A program made the translations under genes and the position numbers. Below the pieces are notes generated by a model. The model was not told the DNA's origin and ran no database searches. It saw nothing but the letters and a program-made list of their open reading frames with translations. Below are positions 19,841-31,743 of a stretch of DNA of 64,000 bases, piece after piece (the stretch's first letter is position 1; the number at the start of each line of letters is the position of its first letter). Source of the DNA: Sacculina carcini (Eukaryota > Arthropoda > Thecostraca > Sacculinidae); the NCBI GenBank assembly GCA_916048095.2, contig OU696578.1:6048007-6112006 (forward strand), given 5' to 3'.

Positions 19841-20340
19841 ATGAATTCCAAGGAACTTTTAACGGAAACAAATATAACTAAAATATATTACAGACAAGCG
19901 CAACACCACCACACTTCGAACACGACTATACACACTCGCAGCAATTCAAAATTCAGCCATACACGATCACACAGACACACTAACACGTTCAGACACTCAG
20001 ACACTCACACTCAGACATAATCTCTCACACACACTCTCTCTCTCTCACTGCTCACGATGATGTAGCGCGTATTGTAACCGCCTAGCCCGGACGTACTCAC
20101 TGCAATCGCAAGAGCCCCACAGAGAGCGCGCGAGAAGCAGCGTACACCGCGAGTATTCGGGGTCTCCACCCGGATACCTGCTGTTCCCGCATGCGACAAG
20201 AGGGTCACGAAAAGCGCGCGGGAAGCAGCGAAGCGCCGCTACTGGTTGCGCTCCCGAGCAACCGGTTTGCTCAGCGGAGTGGCCGAGCTACCTTTGGTCC
20301 AGAGAGAGTAGACCAGAACAGGTATCCAGAGAGAGTAGAC
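19841..20340. other. Unassigned stretch with CA/CT repeats, probable LTR relic
   Basis: CA-rich sequence, a CT microsatellite near 20029-20047, then GC-rich DNA with the near-repeat GAGCGCGCGAGAAGCAGCG / AAAGCGCGCGGGAAGCAGCG and a doubled CCAGAGAGAGTAGAC (about 20298 and 20326). The position downstream of the Kabuki-like protease suggests its 3' LTR, but I cannot prove an LTR without a partner. Confidence 0.35.
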
Positions 20341-21660
20341 AATGAACGTTCAGAGCAGCGGAGGAGAACCCTCGCCGAATGACACCGTGATGCCCTGAGT
20401 ACCATGGACGTCAACGAGAGTGCCGTTGGCAGCCAGGAGTTTCGTGGAAGACTCGGAGAGCGGTCGAGAAGGCTGCGCAGATGGAGGCACGACGCTCACT
20501 TGCGCACCCGTGTCGACCAGGAAGCGTTGATGAGTCTGGCGGTCTTCTACGTAGAAACGTGGCACCGGTTTTCGCCGTTTGCCCACAACTGCAGGTGCTT
20601 CGCGCTGCAGGGATGCTAGTTTCATCGGCTGAGCCTGTGACCAGCTGCAGGATGCTGCAGCGATCTGCATCACTGCCGAAACGACGGTGGTACCAGCAGA
20701 TGTTGTAGTCCCTGGTGTTGGCGCGTGTTGCTTCGACCGGTCGGCGACTGCACGAGCGGGAGCGACTGCACGAGCGGAAGCGCGGTCGTGGCGTGGCGGA
20801 AGATAGACGCCGAGGCTCAGACAGCTGGAGCCCGCTCTGACCTCTGTGTCGATCAGCGTCTTGAGACAGCTGGAGCTCCCTCACCAGACTAGCAACAGTG
20901 GCCACCAAAGTGCCCAAGTCTGCGCTTTCGGCTGCGACGTTGGAGGCTGGCGTGTCGCGTGGTAGCGTGGGGACGTCTGAGTAGGCGATGGCGCTCGCTG
21001 GCCATGCGCTAGCTGGCTGCTGAGCAGTGGCGGCGACAGCTCTGTCAGCCGCGAGAGCCAGTTCGTCCAGCTGGGTGTCTTACGGCAACAGCTACAGGGC
21101 CGCCCGTACGGACTGAGGCAGGCGCCGCAGGAAAAACGTCCGCAGCAGGACAGTGTCGCTCGAGTCGCCGGCCGCAGTCAGATCGTTTCACATGCTGCGC
21201 AGGAGCTGTGATGGCCGCTGGTCGTCCAACTGTTGATGCCGCAGGAGCACCTCTAGCCGCGACGCACGTGTAGTAGCCAGGCGGGATCTGAGGGTGGCAC
21301 ACAGCTTAGCGAAGGTCGCCGCTGGTCGAAGGATGACGTCCTTGACCTATGACGCCACCGTGATGGGCAGGTTGGCCGCCAGAAGTTTGAGGCGGCTGCG
21401 GCGTCCTCCACTCCAGATACCTCCAGGGCGAATTCCACCTGGGTCAGCCTGGGGTCCAGGTCCTCGCCGGAGAAAGGTGGCAGACGGAAGGACACCATCG
21501 GTGTTCCGGTCTAGAGCGTAGCGTCAGTGGTGACGGGCCATCCGCTTGAGGTGGTCGCAGTGTCCGGTCGTCCCTCGCAGGTGGATGAGTTTCGTGCGAC
21601 GTGGGGTGCGGACATGGCGGCGGTGAGTAGTCCAGGCGTGGCGATCACGTCGGGGTCTAA
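20341..21660 (-). pseudogene. Kabuki/CsRn1-like gag and protease
   Basis: Gag N-terminus VSFRLPPFSGEDLDPRLTQV matches the Kabuki/CsRn1 opening (a P-P-F block followed by the capsid). The zinc-binding end has the clade's unusual CWYHRRFGSDADRC (CX3HX8C in place of CCHC). The protease is RFLVDTGAQVSVVPPSAQP. Frameshifts separate these pieces. The frame ends just after the protease at about 20350, so RT onward is missing. A primer-site-like GACCCCGACGTGATCGCC lies at about 21640-21657 on the minus strand, one mismatch class away from the tRNA-Trp site. Confidence 0.75.
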
Positions 21661-21750
21661 CTCACTTCCATATTGTGTTCGTATATTCTTCTATCACCAT
21701 CATTCTCTTCTTTCACTTCATCTCTGCGCACATACTTAAGTTTATCGATA

Positions 21751-22181
21751 CGTTGCGTATCGATCAGTTTATCACACGTACGACACGCATCGCCATCTTC
21801 TACTCGGACAACCTGAACCCACGTGCAGCGCATGTAATGCACGTCTCTCCGTGCAACACATCTTGGTCCATCATTCTCAGAGGCGCGTCAACGTTGTCTT
21901 GGATCCGTTCGGACTATTCACGAGGTTTTAGGACATGAGCAATCGGCGGTCATTGAGGACAGCATTTTTTAATTTTTACGGCTTTTGCCTTTTAAAACTA
22001 TTTATTGATTTTTATTCTACTGACTTTCATATTCATATCATTCACCCTCACGTTTATTTATTTCATCGCTCCATTACGTTCATTTGCATAGTTTCTGTTT
22101 AATTTACCTAACAACAGACTGGGGATGTCATATGGTCCTAGAGGCCAGTGCACCCCAAAAAAAAAAAAATCCATCAATCAA
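21751..22181 (+). mobile_element. 5'-truncated LINE copy with poly-A and 14-bp TSD
   Basis: The 431-bp insert ends in a 13-A tract (22157-22169) plus TCCATCAATCAA. It is bounded by TAAGTTTATCGATA at 21737-21750 and again at 22182-22195. Its start holds a short open frame (FYSDNLNPRAAHVMHVSPCN) that I cannot place; the 3' part is AT-rich untranslated sequence ending ACTGGGGATGTCATATGG and GGCCAGTGCACCCC. It is inserted in the presumed LTR upstream of the Kabuki-like gag. Confidence 0.8.
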
Positions 22182-22494
22182 TAAGTTTATCGATATGTTT
22201 GAATCCCACATCACATTCCTAACACTATATGCCGAAATTTAGTCGCTTACAGAGCACAGTCATCTTTTGCTTGTTTTTGTTCATGTTTACGCGTGTTTTT
22301 GCACATGTGGCGTTTTAGCTCCACGCATAAACTGAAGATGAGAATAACTGGGCGTATTGAGAACCACGCAAGCAGAACAACCAATACGAGCCGAACTGAG
22401 ACAGAGGCCTGTCGATCACTTCCTATGGAGCATATATAATCTAAATACACACGCCCGTACACACAGACATACAAACTGACGACCCCGATCCGAT

Positions 22495-22811
22495 TTAATC
22501 GTGAGCCCCATGCCGAATCGGGACACCCAATCCAGTAGCACTTTGGCGCATGTGACCGATATTGCGTCAATTAGCTGTACAACTTCGGGATATCGAGTGA
22601 ATCGGTCAATGATGGTAAGTATGAAACGATACCCGTTGGCCTCCGGCACCGGACCAACAATGTCAAGAGGCAGGCACACAAATCTGCAAGCTGGTAGTGC
22701 AGGACGTTTGAGCGGTGTTCGTTGATGACGCGTCATTTTACACTCCTGGCACTGCAGCCATGTTTTGCCAAGCAGAAACTTTTGACCCGATTTTGGCAAA
22801 CACGAACACAA
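22495..22811 (-). pseudogene. Ty3 integrase core fragment
   Basis: Minus-strand frame: CQECKMTRHQRTP (end of the zinc domain), CRFVCLPLDIVGPVPEANGY, RFILTIIDRFTRYPEVVQLI with the first and a following Asp, and FGMGLTIKSDRGRQF with the second catalytic Asp (SDRG). The catalytic Glu is lost because the frame runs into CA/AC-rich DNA after RGRQF. CsRn1/Kabuki type by similarity of GPLPxSxGYRY...RFTRWPE. Confidence 0.8.
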
Positions 22812-23118
22812 CCAGTAAAACCGGCCAGTGGTATTCTACTTAGAGTTATATGACAGTGGGGCCACAATCATTTATTGCGATCTGTGTTTGTCTCATATTG
22901 CGTCTACGTGTAGCTGTTCTTGTTCGTTGTTTTTTCGCACCATTGTTGTCATGTGTGCAGGATCAAATATATGTTGTTGTGTATATATGTATATGTGTAT
23001 AAATATATGCATGTGTCGTAATTTTGTCCACTTATTCTGTCTGTTCACTTCTTTCGGAACCTGTATCTATATCTACACGCATTAGCCAATATGTATGGTT
23101 TTTGCTGTTGATCGCCAG

Positions 23119-23343
23119 GTACTGTTATCTGGTTGCCGATGTGTCGAGCTGGACTGCTGGGACGGGGACGACGGCGAGCCGGTTATCTATCACGGTCATA
23201 CGTTCACCTCCAAAATTTCCTTCCGCAGTGTTGTGGAGGCTATCAATAGGTCGGCTTTTATCGCCAGTTCATATCCCGTTCTGCTTTCGATCGAAAATCA
23301 CTGTTCTATGGGTCAGCAAGTGAAAATGGCGCATATTTTTCAG
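23119..23343 (+). CDS. PLCE1: Phospholipase C-epsilon-like exon, core of X domain
   Basis: A 75-codon exon, phase 0 at both ends: acceptor TTTTGCTGTTGATCGCCAG (ends 23118), donor gtaaat at 23344. It encodes [19 protein letters not shown], with the Ca-binding Glu and Asp, [14 protein letters not shown] with the second catalytic His, [10 protein letters not shown], and [20 protein letters not shown] with the ENHC motif. It joins in frame to LYCQ of the exon at 10553. DGDDG and the HGHT neighbourhood fit PLC-epsilon. Confidence 0.92.
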
Positions 23344-23604
23344 GTAAATACTTTTTTAACCAATTAACCGGCGAACATCAAATTAATGAAGTTGGCTAAT
23401 TGAAATTAGTTATTTTTTTATAATTAGGTTCATTATACATGGTGAAATACGAAAACAAAATTTAATATACTATTTTCTAGGATTTTCAGGGTGATATAAA
23501 AATAGATCACTGCCGGAGAGCGCCGTAGGATACACCGCGTATAGTGGGTGTATTTCAAATGTCATATATATTTCAATAGACTGTCTGCACGCTGTGATAT
23601 ATCT

Positions 23605-24830
23605 ATGAATAAGGCTGTGGCCTTCCTGGACGACCTTGGCCTCGATGTCGATGAGGTTGAGGCTGACATTCTTCCAAGTTGAGGCTGGCATTGGGGGGTT
23701 TCCAAGATTCTCAATCGATGAGATGATCATAAAGTATTACGGCCATCACGATCTGAAGCTGTTCATTCGAGGAAAACCCATTCGATTCGGATACAAGTTA
23801 TGGTTATTGTGCGCCTCCGACGGAAACATCTACGCTCCATTTTTGTATCAGTACAAGGAGCATATTCACTCAGCAGGGATCCCGATGAGGTCTCGAGTAG
23901 TACTCAGTCCCATCTCCCTGGTCGGCATCTCTCACGGGAAGGAACTCTCCTTCGAAAAATTGTGCGCCTCTCTATCATTTCTTGTCTCGTTGACCAAAAT
24001 GAGATTCAGTGCGTTAGGAACCATCCTCGTCAATTGATCCAAGAAGGATCCTTTCAAGTCGGACAAGGAGATGAAGGTTTGTGACTCTTTGGAGCAGAAA
24101 TTCAACCAGAAGAACCAGATTATTTTTGTCAAATGGTACGACAACAGCTTTGTTTACATGGCGACGAACCACTCCAAATCACGCCCTACAGTGAAGGCGC
24201 TGCGGTACAGCCGCGCCGAGAAGAAGGTGAAGGTCGGTAAATATGCTGTTATATCCCAGGTTTGTTTGGTCCCGCTTCAGTCCCGGGTCTCCTTTCTCTA
24301 TGTTAGGCTATATATGAACAGGTTAGTTGGGAAAGTGAAAGAGAGCCGGACTGAAGCAAGACCAAATATACCTGGGGTGCATATATCTTTATCCAAACGT
24401 CTTTAGCTCCGTGGAGGTCGACATGCTCCGCTTCATCTCCAAGTACAACAGTAACATGCGGTCGTGGACTTGACTGGTCGTGGACGGTCGTGGACGTGGA
24501 CACCATGATTGGATGATGGCGCACTTTGTGATTGAGATCGAAGATAAAAATATACTTCTCTCTTTTGAGGGGGGCAGTCCAGACGACCTTGGTGAAGGCC
24601 TGGTTAATCCACAAGAACCATGGTTGAGAAGCCAGAAGAGGTTTCGGGCCTCGATTTCACGCGCGAGGTGGCGTTCTCGTATATGAAGGTCACCAATGAC
24701 AAGGACTCAATCATATCACGGGCCCAGATCGCTTCTCGCGTTGGACTGGCAGCGCAGCCTCCGCTGGACTCCAGCTTCGTCGGCCTCAGCCATATTCGCC
24801 TCGTGCGTGAACAGCAACGTTAATGTCAGG
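23605..24830 (+). pseudogene. piggyBac transposase, broken and internally deleted
   Basis: An N-terminal MNKAVAFLDDLGLDVDEVEA is cut by a stop after 25 codons. The sequence then jumps to the catalytic domain: FSIDEMIIKYYGHHDLKLFI and RGKPIRFGYKLWLLC (the DE/RGKPIRxGYK block of piggyBac), LSFEKLCASLSFLVSL, SALGTI, then IFVKWYDNSFVYMATNH and a C-terminal FTREVAFSYMKV. The N-terminal 200 or so residues and the C-terminal cysteine-rich finger are missing. At least four frame breaks. Confidence 0.85.
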
Positions 24831-25647
24831 GACCCGGTTGCAAGTCGAGCCCGCTGTCCTACTACGGAGAGTGTGCAAACACTACGCTGTGCAGGTAGTA
24901 TTTCAATCCCTATCATACGACATAAATAAATTCCGACAGACAGCTCGAAAAAATCCATTCGTGTTCCGATACAGACCATCTGGACTTGGATTGAAACTAT
25001 TGTATATACTCGAAGGCATTGACGGCGCCAGGACGTTTCCGGCAGGGGACTGAGAGGGGCTAAGGAAAAAGATGCGGGGGCTTTGGGAAGCATGAATAAC
25101 TACTCCCGAAATGTTCATGGTTAGGATTTCTGGTGTGCTCAAGGGGGTTGGCATATTTTGGGGAATTTCAGCCCCTCCGAGTCCCCCCTTGGCACCGCCG
25201 CTGCGCGAAATTCTTGAAACAAACCGACAGGAACACATATTTTCATTATTAGACTAGTTATTCTTATTTTTGTGTTAAATTTCGTGCGATGAACCTCTTT
25301 CCTCTAAACATTGAGTTAGTGTCATTATAAGCGTAAACCGGCAGTGATCTATCTTTAGAAAAATGAATGTAAATCGCTCCTATACAGAAATTATAATTAT
25401 TAGAGCATTGAAATGTGTTGTGAAGCAGCATGTGGTAATAGATATGTTATTAAAATCAAATTTTTTCCTACTTGAGGTCGTGTGTCTATGCTGTGGGTCA
25501 ACAATGAGACCCACCGAAAAAGGGTAAAAATGGTCTACTTCAATGCTCTATTAGGACAAGTTAAAAACACTAATTAAATTATTTAAAATAATATATCATA
25601 AGTGCAAGGTCCAAATATTATAACAAATAAATTATATTCATCATATC

Positions 25648-25701
25648 TGTGGTGTGATTGTGAGCGAGAGAGAGAGTGTGTGAGCGCGTTGGAGTGTGTG
25701 G

Positions 25702-25751
<50 letters not shown>

Positions 25752-26062
25752 TTCGCGTTTGTGTTCGTGTTGTGTACTGTGTTTGTATGTATGTGTTTGT
25801 ATGTATGTATGAGTGTCACGCTGTGAAGTGTTCATGCCCCGCGGCGGCGAGTGAGTGACCGGCTCGCCGCTGATTGGTTGTTGCGGCGGGTGAGGACTGT
25901 GCGTGTGTGTGTGTGTCCGTGTGTGCTCCCGTGTGTCACGGTGTGAGCTAGAAGTCGTGTTTGTGGCGCGGTTGTGGCGTGACGTCTTGTAGGCGCGCGT
26001 GGGGTAGTGACGTCCACGCGCGTCTGTCTGAATATAATTTAGATATTTGATTTTCTGTTACA
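25648..26062 (+). mobile_element. Solo LTR, family S, TSD ATATC, inside the piggyBac
   Basis: It begins TGTGGTGTGATTGTGAGCGA, ends TTTCTGTTACA, and is flanked by ATATC (25643-25647 and 26063-26067). It contains a GT tract of about 46 bp, then a GC-rich half with GTAGGCGCGCGTGGGG. It inserted after the piggyBac, so the piggyBac is older. Confidence 0.9.
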
Positions 26063-26142
26063 ATATCAGAAAACAATTCTGAGAAAAAAATTGTTGAAAT
26101 TGGTGATCTATTTTTAGACCACTGCCGGCTAATGGGTTAGAA

Positions 26143-27055
26143 GACTAATTCCTAATAAAGTTGTGCTCTTTTCATGTGAATGTGTCGGACTGACAGACAA
26201 GACTACTGTGGAATACAGACTATAACACACAGGGACAGCACATGCTCGTTCACCACTAGCCATCAAACCAAAGCTGCTCGTCCCTCGCATTCACACCAAG
26301 AATACACCTCACATTGTATCATAAGGTCGCCGCCACTTGGAACGAGGTCGCATGAAACCATGACCGACTAGAATACCAAGCCAACGCCACCTAGACTACC
26401 TAGTCCAATGCCACCTAGACTCAACGTCACCTAGACTATCGACGTCACCGATCATAGGCTATTGACTCGTACGGGCGGTACGCGTTGCTATTAGAACTTG
26501 TGTGTTAGTGCGGGTGTTTGACTTGCATTCCGGCACAACTAACTTGGAAAATCATTTGACCAACATAAAATGCTTCAAACACAATTGTAAATATAATAAC
26601 TGAATATATTATAAGACCAAACAGGCATAAAACAGTCACAGTACAAACATGCAACGACTATACACGAGACAGTGTGAAACCTTTATGCTTCAATTTAATT
26701 ATAATTAATCGTATTTCTATAATACGATTAATTCTATATTTATATTGAATTTCTGTCACAACAATTATTTTTCAAATTAACATTTACAGCTGTGCACACA
26801 ATTTTTCAGCAGTTAATTGTAAATTACAATGTTGAAGACAGTACAAGAAATCAAACATAACACCGAAATCACTCGCATGAAACCTATCTATCGCGCGCTG
26901 GTTTCCAACAATACACAATTTATCATAATTAATACACTTCTGCAAAGTTAAAACAAAATCAAGACAATCAAATAAAATGTATATATAACATAGTGTCAAG
27001 TGTAAACTTTGTTACAGTACTTCATCCGCCTCTTCGCATATATTATTAATATTAG
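26143..27055. other. Intron sequence without recognised genes
   Basis: Includes several drifted copies of GCCACCTAGACTAC (26388-26440; another copy at 58739) and AT-rich DNA. A perfect short palindrome, TAATCGTATT...AATACGATTA, sits near 26706-26730. Nothing coding is seen. Confidence 0.6.
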
Positions 27056-27974
27056 CTATTATTATTAACGTTTATTTGTTTAGCGCACATTGAAACACAC
27101 GCGCGAAAAGAGAAATCTTGGTGCAAAAATAAAAACAAATAAGTAAGACACGCCGCTGTTAGGGAAAACAAACATGCGGACAATACACACACCCACAAGC
27201 ACACACACACTCACACATACACACACACACACATACACAAACATACTCATGCACACACACCGCAAAATTGAAACATGGCAGTAAGAAAGAGCAAAGAAAA
27301 AACAACCAAAAAACTTCTAGTAAATATATCGAGCGAGACGGGTACGGTATGAAGGCTAAGAGCGAAGCGTAAAGAGTAAGAGAGTGAGAGTCATGATCAA
27401 AAGATTTATCAAAGAGATGATTGCGCAGAGAAGATGAAAACCATGATAAGGATGTGGAGGAGATAACATGGGAGGGAAAAAAGCTGTACAAACGTGGAGC
27501 ATAGAAAGGGAAGGATTTACTAGACCAGGTAGATTCATTGAGGGCTCGTGGACAGGATAAAGGAAGTGTATGACGGGAAATAAAGTTATTCGAGAGTGTA
27601 AGAAGCTGCGAGAGGTATGTAGATTGCCGGGGGTCATGCAGAAGTTTATAATCAAGACAGCAAATCTTAAAGTGGATGCGAGGGATGATCGCAAGCCATC
27701 AAAGTTTGTAGAGATAGGGTGAGGTATGACGAAAGTGGGAAGGAGAAAACGCGAAAGGACAAAATTTATTAGTGACATGTTGCAGGATTTTCAGAGAGAA
27801 GCGAGGTACATGGAAATATAAAGAATTGCAGTAGTTGATTCTTGAAAAGATGAAACAATGAATCAGTTTAATAGCTGAGGGACGGTCGAGAAAAGGGCGG
27901 ATAGGATATAGCGAACGTAGAATGAGGTGACAAGTGTGAGCAACAGCAGAAATATTCGCAGAAAAAGAAAGTGA

Positions 27975-28945
27975 CTAATCCAGAATGACTCCGAGATCAC
28001 GAACACTTTGAGATAGAGGTAAAGGGAGCAGCGGAGGTGATATGCGAGGAGGATGTAGAATGAAGAATTCTGATTTGGAAGTGTTAAGAAGGAGACTGCG
28101 AGAAGCACACCAGGAAGAAATATCAGAGATAATGTCTGATAAGAACGAAGCATAGGGGAAGGGAGGATGAATAATTATTTGTATATCGTCTGCGTAGACG
28201 TGGAACTGGACAGAATCGCGACGGAGAATAGGACATATAGAAGACATGTACAGATTGAATAGAAGCGGGGCTAGAATAGAACTTTGTGGCACACCGGAAA
28301 GTAGAGGAGTTTGCTTAGAAGTTCGGTGGAATTGAATTTCACCGATCAGGAACGATCATTAAGTTAAGAATGTAGAAGAGAGAACGCTGAAGAGGACACA
28401 CCAAGAAAGGAGAGATCTCTGATGAAAATTGAATGGTGAACTATGTCAAAGGCTGCTGACAGATCAAGGAGGATAATCAGAGCAGATTTACCAAATGAGA
28501 AATGAGAAAAAACAGTAGTAGTAACAGAGGTTAGGACAGATTCAGTAGAGTGCGCAGACTTGAAACCCGATTGTAAGGGGTCAAGGGATTTGTTGATGAA
28601 TGGCGCAAGTTGAGAATGAATAGCAGACTCGAGGAGTTTAGAGGGAAAGTTGAGTAGAGAAATAGGACGGTAACTGCTACATAGCGAGGGATCGAGTGAA
28701 TGTTTCTTGAGTATTGGAAGGATGACTGCATGCTTCTCAGGATTTAATACACCATGTAGGAAAGAGCTATAGATTAAATGCAATATAAAAGGAACCAGGA
28801 GCAAAATAGAGTCTGATAGGGCACGAAAATTTATGGGGTCCGCAGGGGAAAGCGAAATGTTTGTTGTAGAAATGATAGTGATGATATCAGGAAGTTCTAG
28901 ATGTGAAAAGTGAGTAAAATGATCGTGGGATTTAGTGTGAGTCAA
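27975..28945 (-). pseudogene. LINE reverse transcriptase
   Basis: RT in two frames: AVILPILKKHSLDPSLCSSY, RPISLLNFPSKLLESAIHSQ, QSGFKSAHSTESVLTSV, IILLDLSAAFDIVHH, then a break at about 28300-28360, SSILAPLLFNLYMSSICP, and the catalytic FHVYADDIQI with both Asp kept. The remaining thumb and tail (to 27160) are in further shifted frames: FKIHFxx-type text, HITSSTSLSWF and SSLRNHLFDKSFDHDSHSL. Confidence 0.85.
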
Positions 28946-29796
28946 TCGGGAGTTAGGAGAAGAAATGCTAGAAATGGCAATTTGGATTTTATCGGAAAAT
29001 ATACAGCAAGGTCGGAGGCAAAGAGAGAAGACGAAAGGTTTGGGTTTTGCAGGCCACTCAATGAGTTAAGCGAGGACCACAGATATTTAGGACAGCGAGA
29101 GAGTGACGATAATTTAGATTTGTAGTAGGATTGTTTAGCAGAGTATAAGGCAGATATATACAAAGAGCGAGATGAGCAGAAGGATAACCACGTAGCAGTA
29201 GTGCACCAGCGTTTCCACACACGCTCGTGGTAGCGTTGGGCGCGTTTAAGAGAGATTAGTTCGCGATTGAACCAAGGAGGAAGATAGAAGGATGAAGATT
29301 GGAGGATGATCATAGTGCAAATATGGCTTCGTTGATAGAAAACATAACCTTGAAAAAAGAAGAGTACAATTGGGTAGGTGGAAGTGAGTGAAATTGAGTT
29401 GAGGGAAGCATGTGAGAGAATCAAGTTGAGAAATAGGTGAGGGTCAAAATTTTTGTAATTTCTGTAGGATCTGGGGGGAGAAATACGTGGTCTGGGAAAG
29501 GGAAGATTGAAAGTGAGGAGACTGTTGTCAGAAGTAATGGTATCTGTGGGAAGTACAAGAACATCCGGAGGGGCTAGGTCGGATGCTAGAACTGGAGATG
29601 GAAATAGAACAAGATCAAGGGTGTGACCGGAGATGTGGGTCGGTGAGGTAACAGGCGAGTATAGACCGTAAGTTTGGATCAGAGACAGGAATTGAGAGCA
29701 ATAAGGATTTCGGAAAGGTTGATAGACCCAGAAATTAAAATATCCAACTATAAGAAAACGACTGGAGAAGGACGCGAGAAGCACATCAAGTAACAC
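28942..29796 (-). pseudogene. LINE endonuclease and linker
   Basis: Endonuclease C-terminal half: FLIVGYFNFWVYQPF (the G-D-F-N motif is GYFN here, losing the Asp), SPTHISGHTLDLV, ITSDNSLLTFN (S-D-H-x is SDNS). Then the linker PPWFNRELISLKRAQRYHER and YYKSKLSSLSRCPKYLW before the RT. Two catalytic positions are altered, so it is dead. Confidence 0.8.
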
Positions 29797-30240
29797 AGAA
29801 AATTCGTTAAAAAATAATGACGTAGTTCCCGGATGATTGTGGCGATATACTATAACAAAGCAAAATTTCTATCAGGATAGAATATTGAGAGAAAGAGCGA
29901 GGTATTCAAAGGATAAGCATGGGGGACCAAAGTCGGGTATAGTAGATAAGACTAAGGATTTATTAAATATACATCCAACACCACCACCGGAAGCTTTGGT
30001 GTTTGAGCGGGAGGAGTGAATAAAGTTAAAATCAGAAGGGTGATGGGCAGTAAAAGACTCAGCATCAGACTCAAGTAACCAGGTATCAACGAGGAAGAAT
30101 AAATAATGATTATGAGAGGAAATCAGGTGTGAGAGTATAGGAGTCTTATACCGACATGACTTAGTGCTTAGATAACCAAGATTTAAAGAGCTAGTGTTAG
30201 AGGAGGAACGGATGGGAGAGGCAAGAGGGAGCGAAGGTAG

Positions 30241-31407
30241 TCAGGCCGAGATACACGAATGTGAATCAGGGTTAACTGAGACGGCAGTAGGAGAGGAAAT
30301 TTGAGTAGGAGAGTCACAGGAGAGGGTGCGCTTACGAAGAGAATTACGGACAGCCAAGAGAGAAGGCCAGGATGAGTCGTAGGAGGAGTGACAGTGGCTT
30401 CGCCCTGAGCGTACACAGTTTGTGCATTTGGCTGGTCCAGAACGGTCATATGTTTTGGATGCATGGGAACTGGCGCAGAAGCCGCACTTGGTGGGTTGAC
30501 TACATTTATCAGCTTTATGGCCGAGCCCCGAGCAACGGAAGCACCGTACAGCCCAGAACCTTCTGTACACCGGACAGCAGTGCAGACCAATAAATAAGTG
30601 GTCTGAACAATCCTTGATGATTGAGCGAGCCGAGGGTGACACAGATAGAACAGCATGAGTGGCGTTATTCTTCGGCTCGGTGGAAAATAGAACCTGTAGA
30701 TCTGACGGGGGAAGATCAGTCAGAGAAGATTTTTTTAGGCGAATAGATGAGAGCAGGCTTTACGGAGTCATGTCGCTCGGGATGTTAGCGATCGTGATCG
30801 TTGGGCGAATATGCTTCAGAGGAGGGATGTGTACCTCCACATCGGCCAATGCCGCACGAACACAATCTGCAGCGTTCTCCGCCGAGAGTGGCGAGTCACA
30901 ACGCAGCACTAAGCTACCGTTGGCAGATGGGCGGAAACCAGAGACCGGAATTTTCTGTAGAGCTGGAGCCACAAGTTTTTTTTAGAAATTGAAGTCTCAG
31001 AATTTCTGGATTTGAGGACAACCGCGGAGGACTTCAGAGAGTTGGGAGAACGAGTACCAACCGTGACAGCTTGACTAGACGAGCTACGGAAATCGGTCAG
31101 TAGCTCCTGCCGAAATGAGTCGAAGCGAGAATCGACAATATTAGGGATTGTATCAGCGGTTACAGGTGCAGCGGTGGAAGCCGAGCGAATCTTTGATTGA
31201 CACGGTGTGCAGCACCAAAACAGCCGATGCTTCCTAACGGCATTGTACGCCGGGGTGGTCAGGCCCGCACATGACACATGTAAGCATGTACACATTTATG
31301 CATGTAAGCATACCCTTCTCGCACTCTATATACGATGTGGTGGCGATGGGCTCACCACATTAGCAAGACTTCGCAGGGGTAGAGGTGGGAGCAGATGACG
31401 AAGGCAT
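30241..31407 (-). pseudogene. LINE ORF1 with PHD-like finger and zinc knuckles
   Basis: Starts MPSSSAPTSTPAKSC, then a stop inside the first Cys pair. Next comes a PHD-like finger remnant, an RRM-like region whose text (GSLVLRCDSPLSAENAADCV, then KHIRPTITIANIPSDMTP) parallels the + copy, and three CCHC-type knuckles: CFRCSGLGHKADKC, CGFCASSHASKTY and CTNCVRSGRSHCHSSY. Several frameshifts. The protein would bind the element's RNA. Confidence 0.8.
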
Positions 31408-31743
31408 TGCAACGGCATAGAGCGATGACAAGCACAGACGTAGACTTGCAGACAGACACACACTCACGCTCGACAGCGGTAGATCAGGTTAACCTGATAC
31501 CAGCAAATGTAACGTGAGCGCCTTCAAGGCGTTCACACAACACCGCCACACAATCGTCACTCACACACTACGCAGCACCACCACAGTCAGCACAAGCACA
31601 CTCTCACTCGTTAAAAAAAATTTATAACAGTAAACGCAACACCAGCAACACATCCACACTGGATCACTGACTACTGACGACTGAAGTAGTTTTATGAAGG
31701 TGCTGGAGAAGAATGGTAATGTCTATTATGTTCTCAGGTCCTT

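Larger units (their letters stand above)
23360..26136 (+). mobile_element. piggyBac-type transposon, decayed
   Basis: The left end follows TTAA (23356-23359) with CCAATTAACCGGC. The right end is GCCGGCTAATGGG followed by TTAG, a one-base change from TTAA. The two tips are inverted copies of CC(A/C)ATTA(A/G)CCGGC. Subterminal ACTGCCGG motifs face inward at about 23507 and 26121. Without the solo LTR inside it, it is about 2.36 kb, the usual size. A left-end copy of the same family lies at 55969-56308. Confidence 0.85.
27056..31640 (-). mobile_element. PHD-ORF1 LINE (CR1-like), nearly full length but decayed
   Basis: Homologous along its length to the + copy at 59.6-63.8 kb. Order on the minus strand: 5' untranslated region rich in CA/CAC, ORF1 from ATG 31407 with a PHD-like finger, CCHC knuckles, endonuclease, RT and a C-terminal tail, then ...AAACAAATAAACG at 27060-27080. 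A CA/CACT microsatellite (27180-27260) interrupts the 3' region. Many stops and frameshifts make it inactive. Confidence 0.85.

Noticed and set aside
25676-25858. Open frames of repeated Cys-Val in the GT tract
   Set aside because: They are translations of a microsatellite inside a solo LTR.
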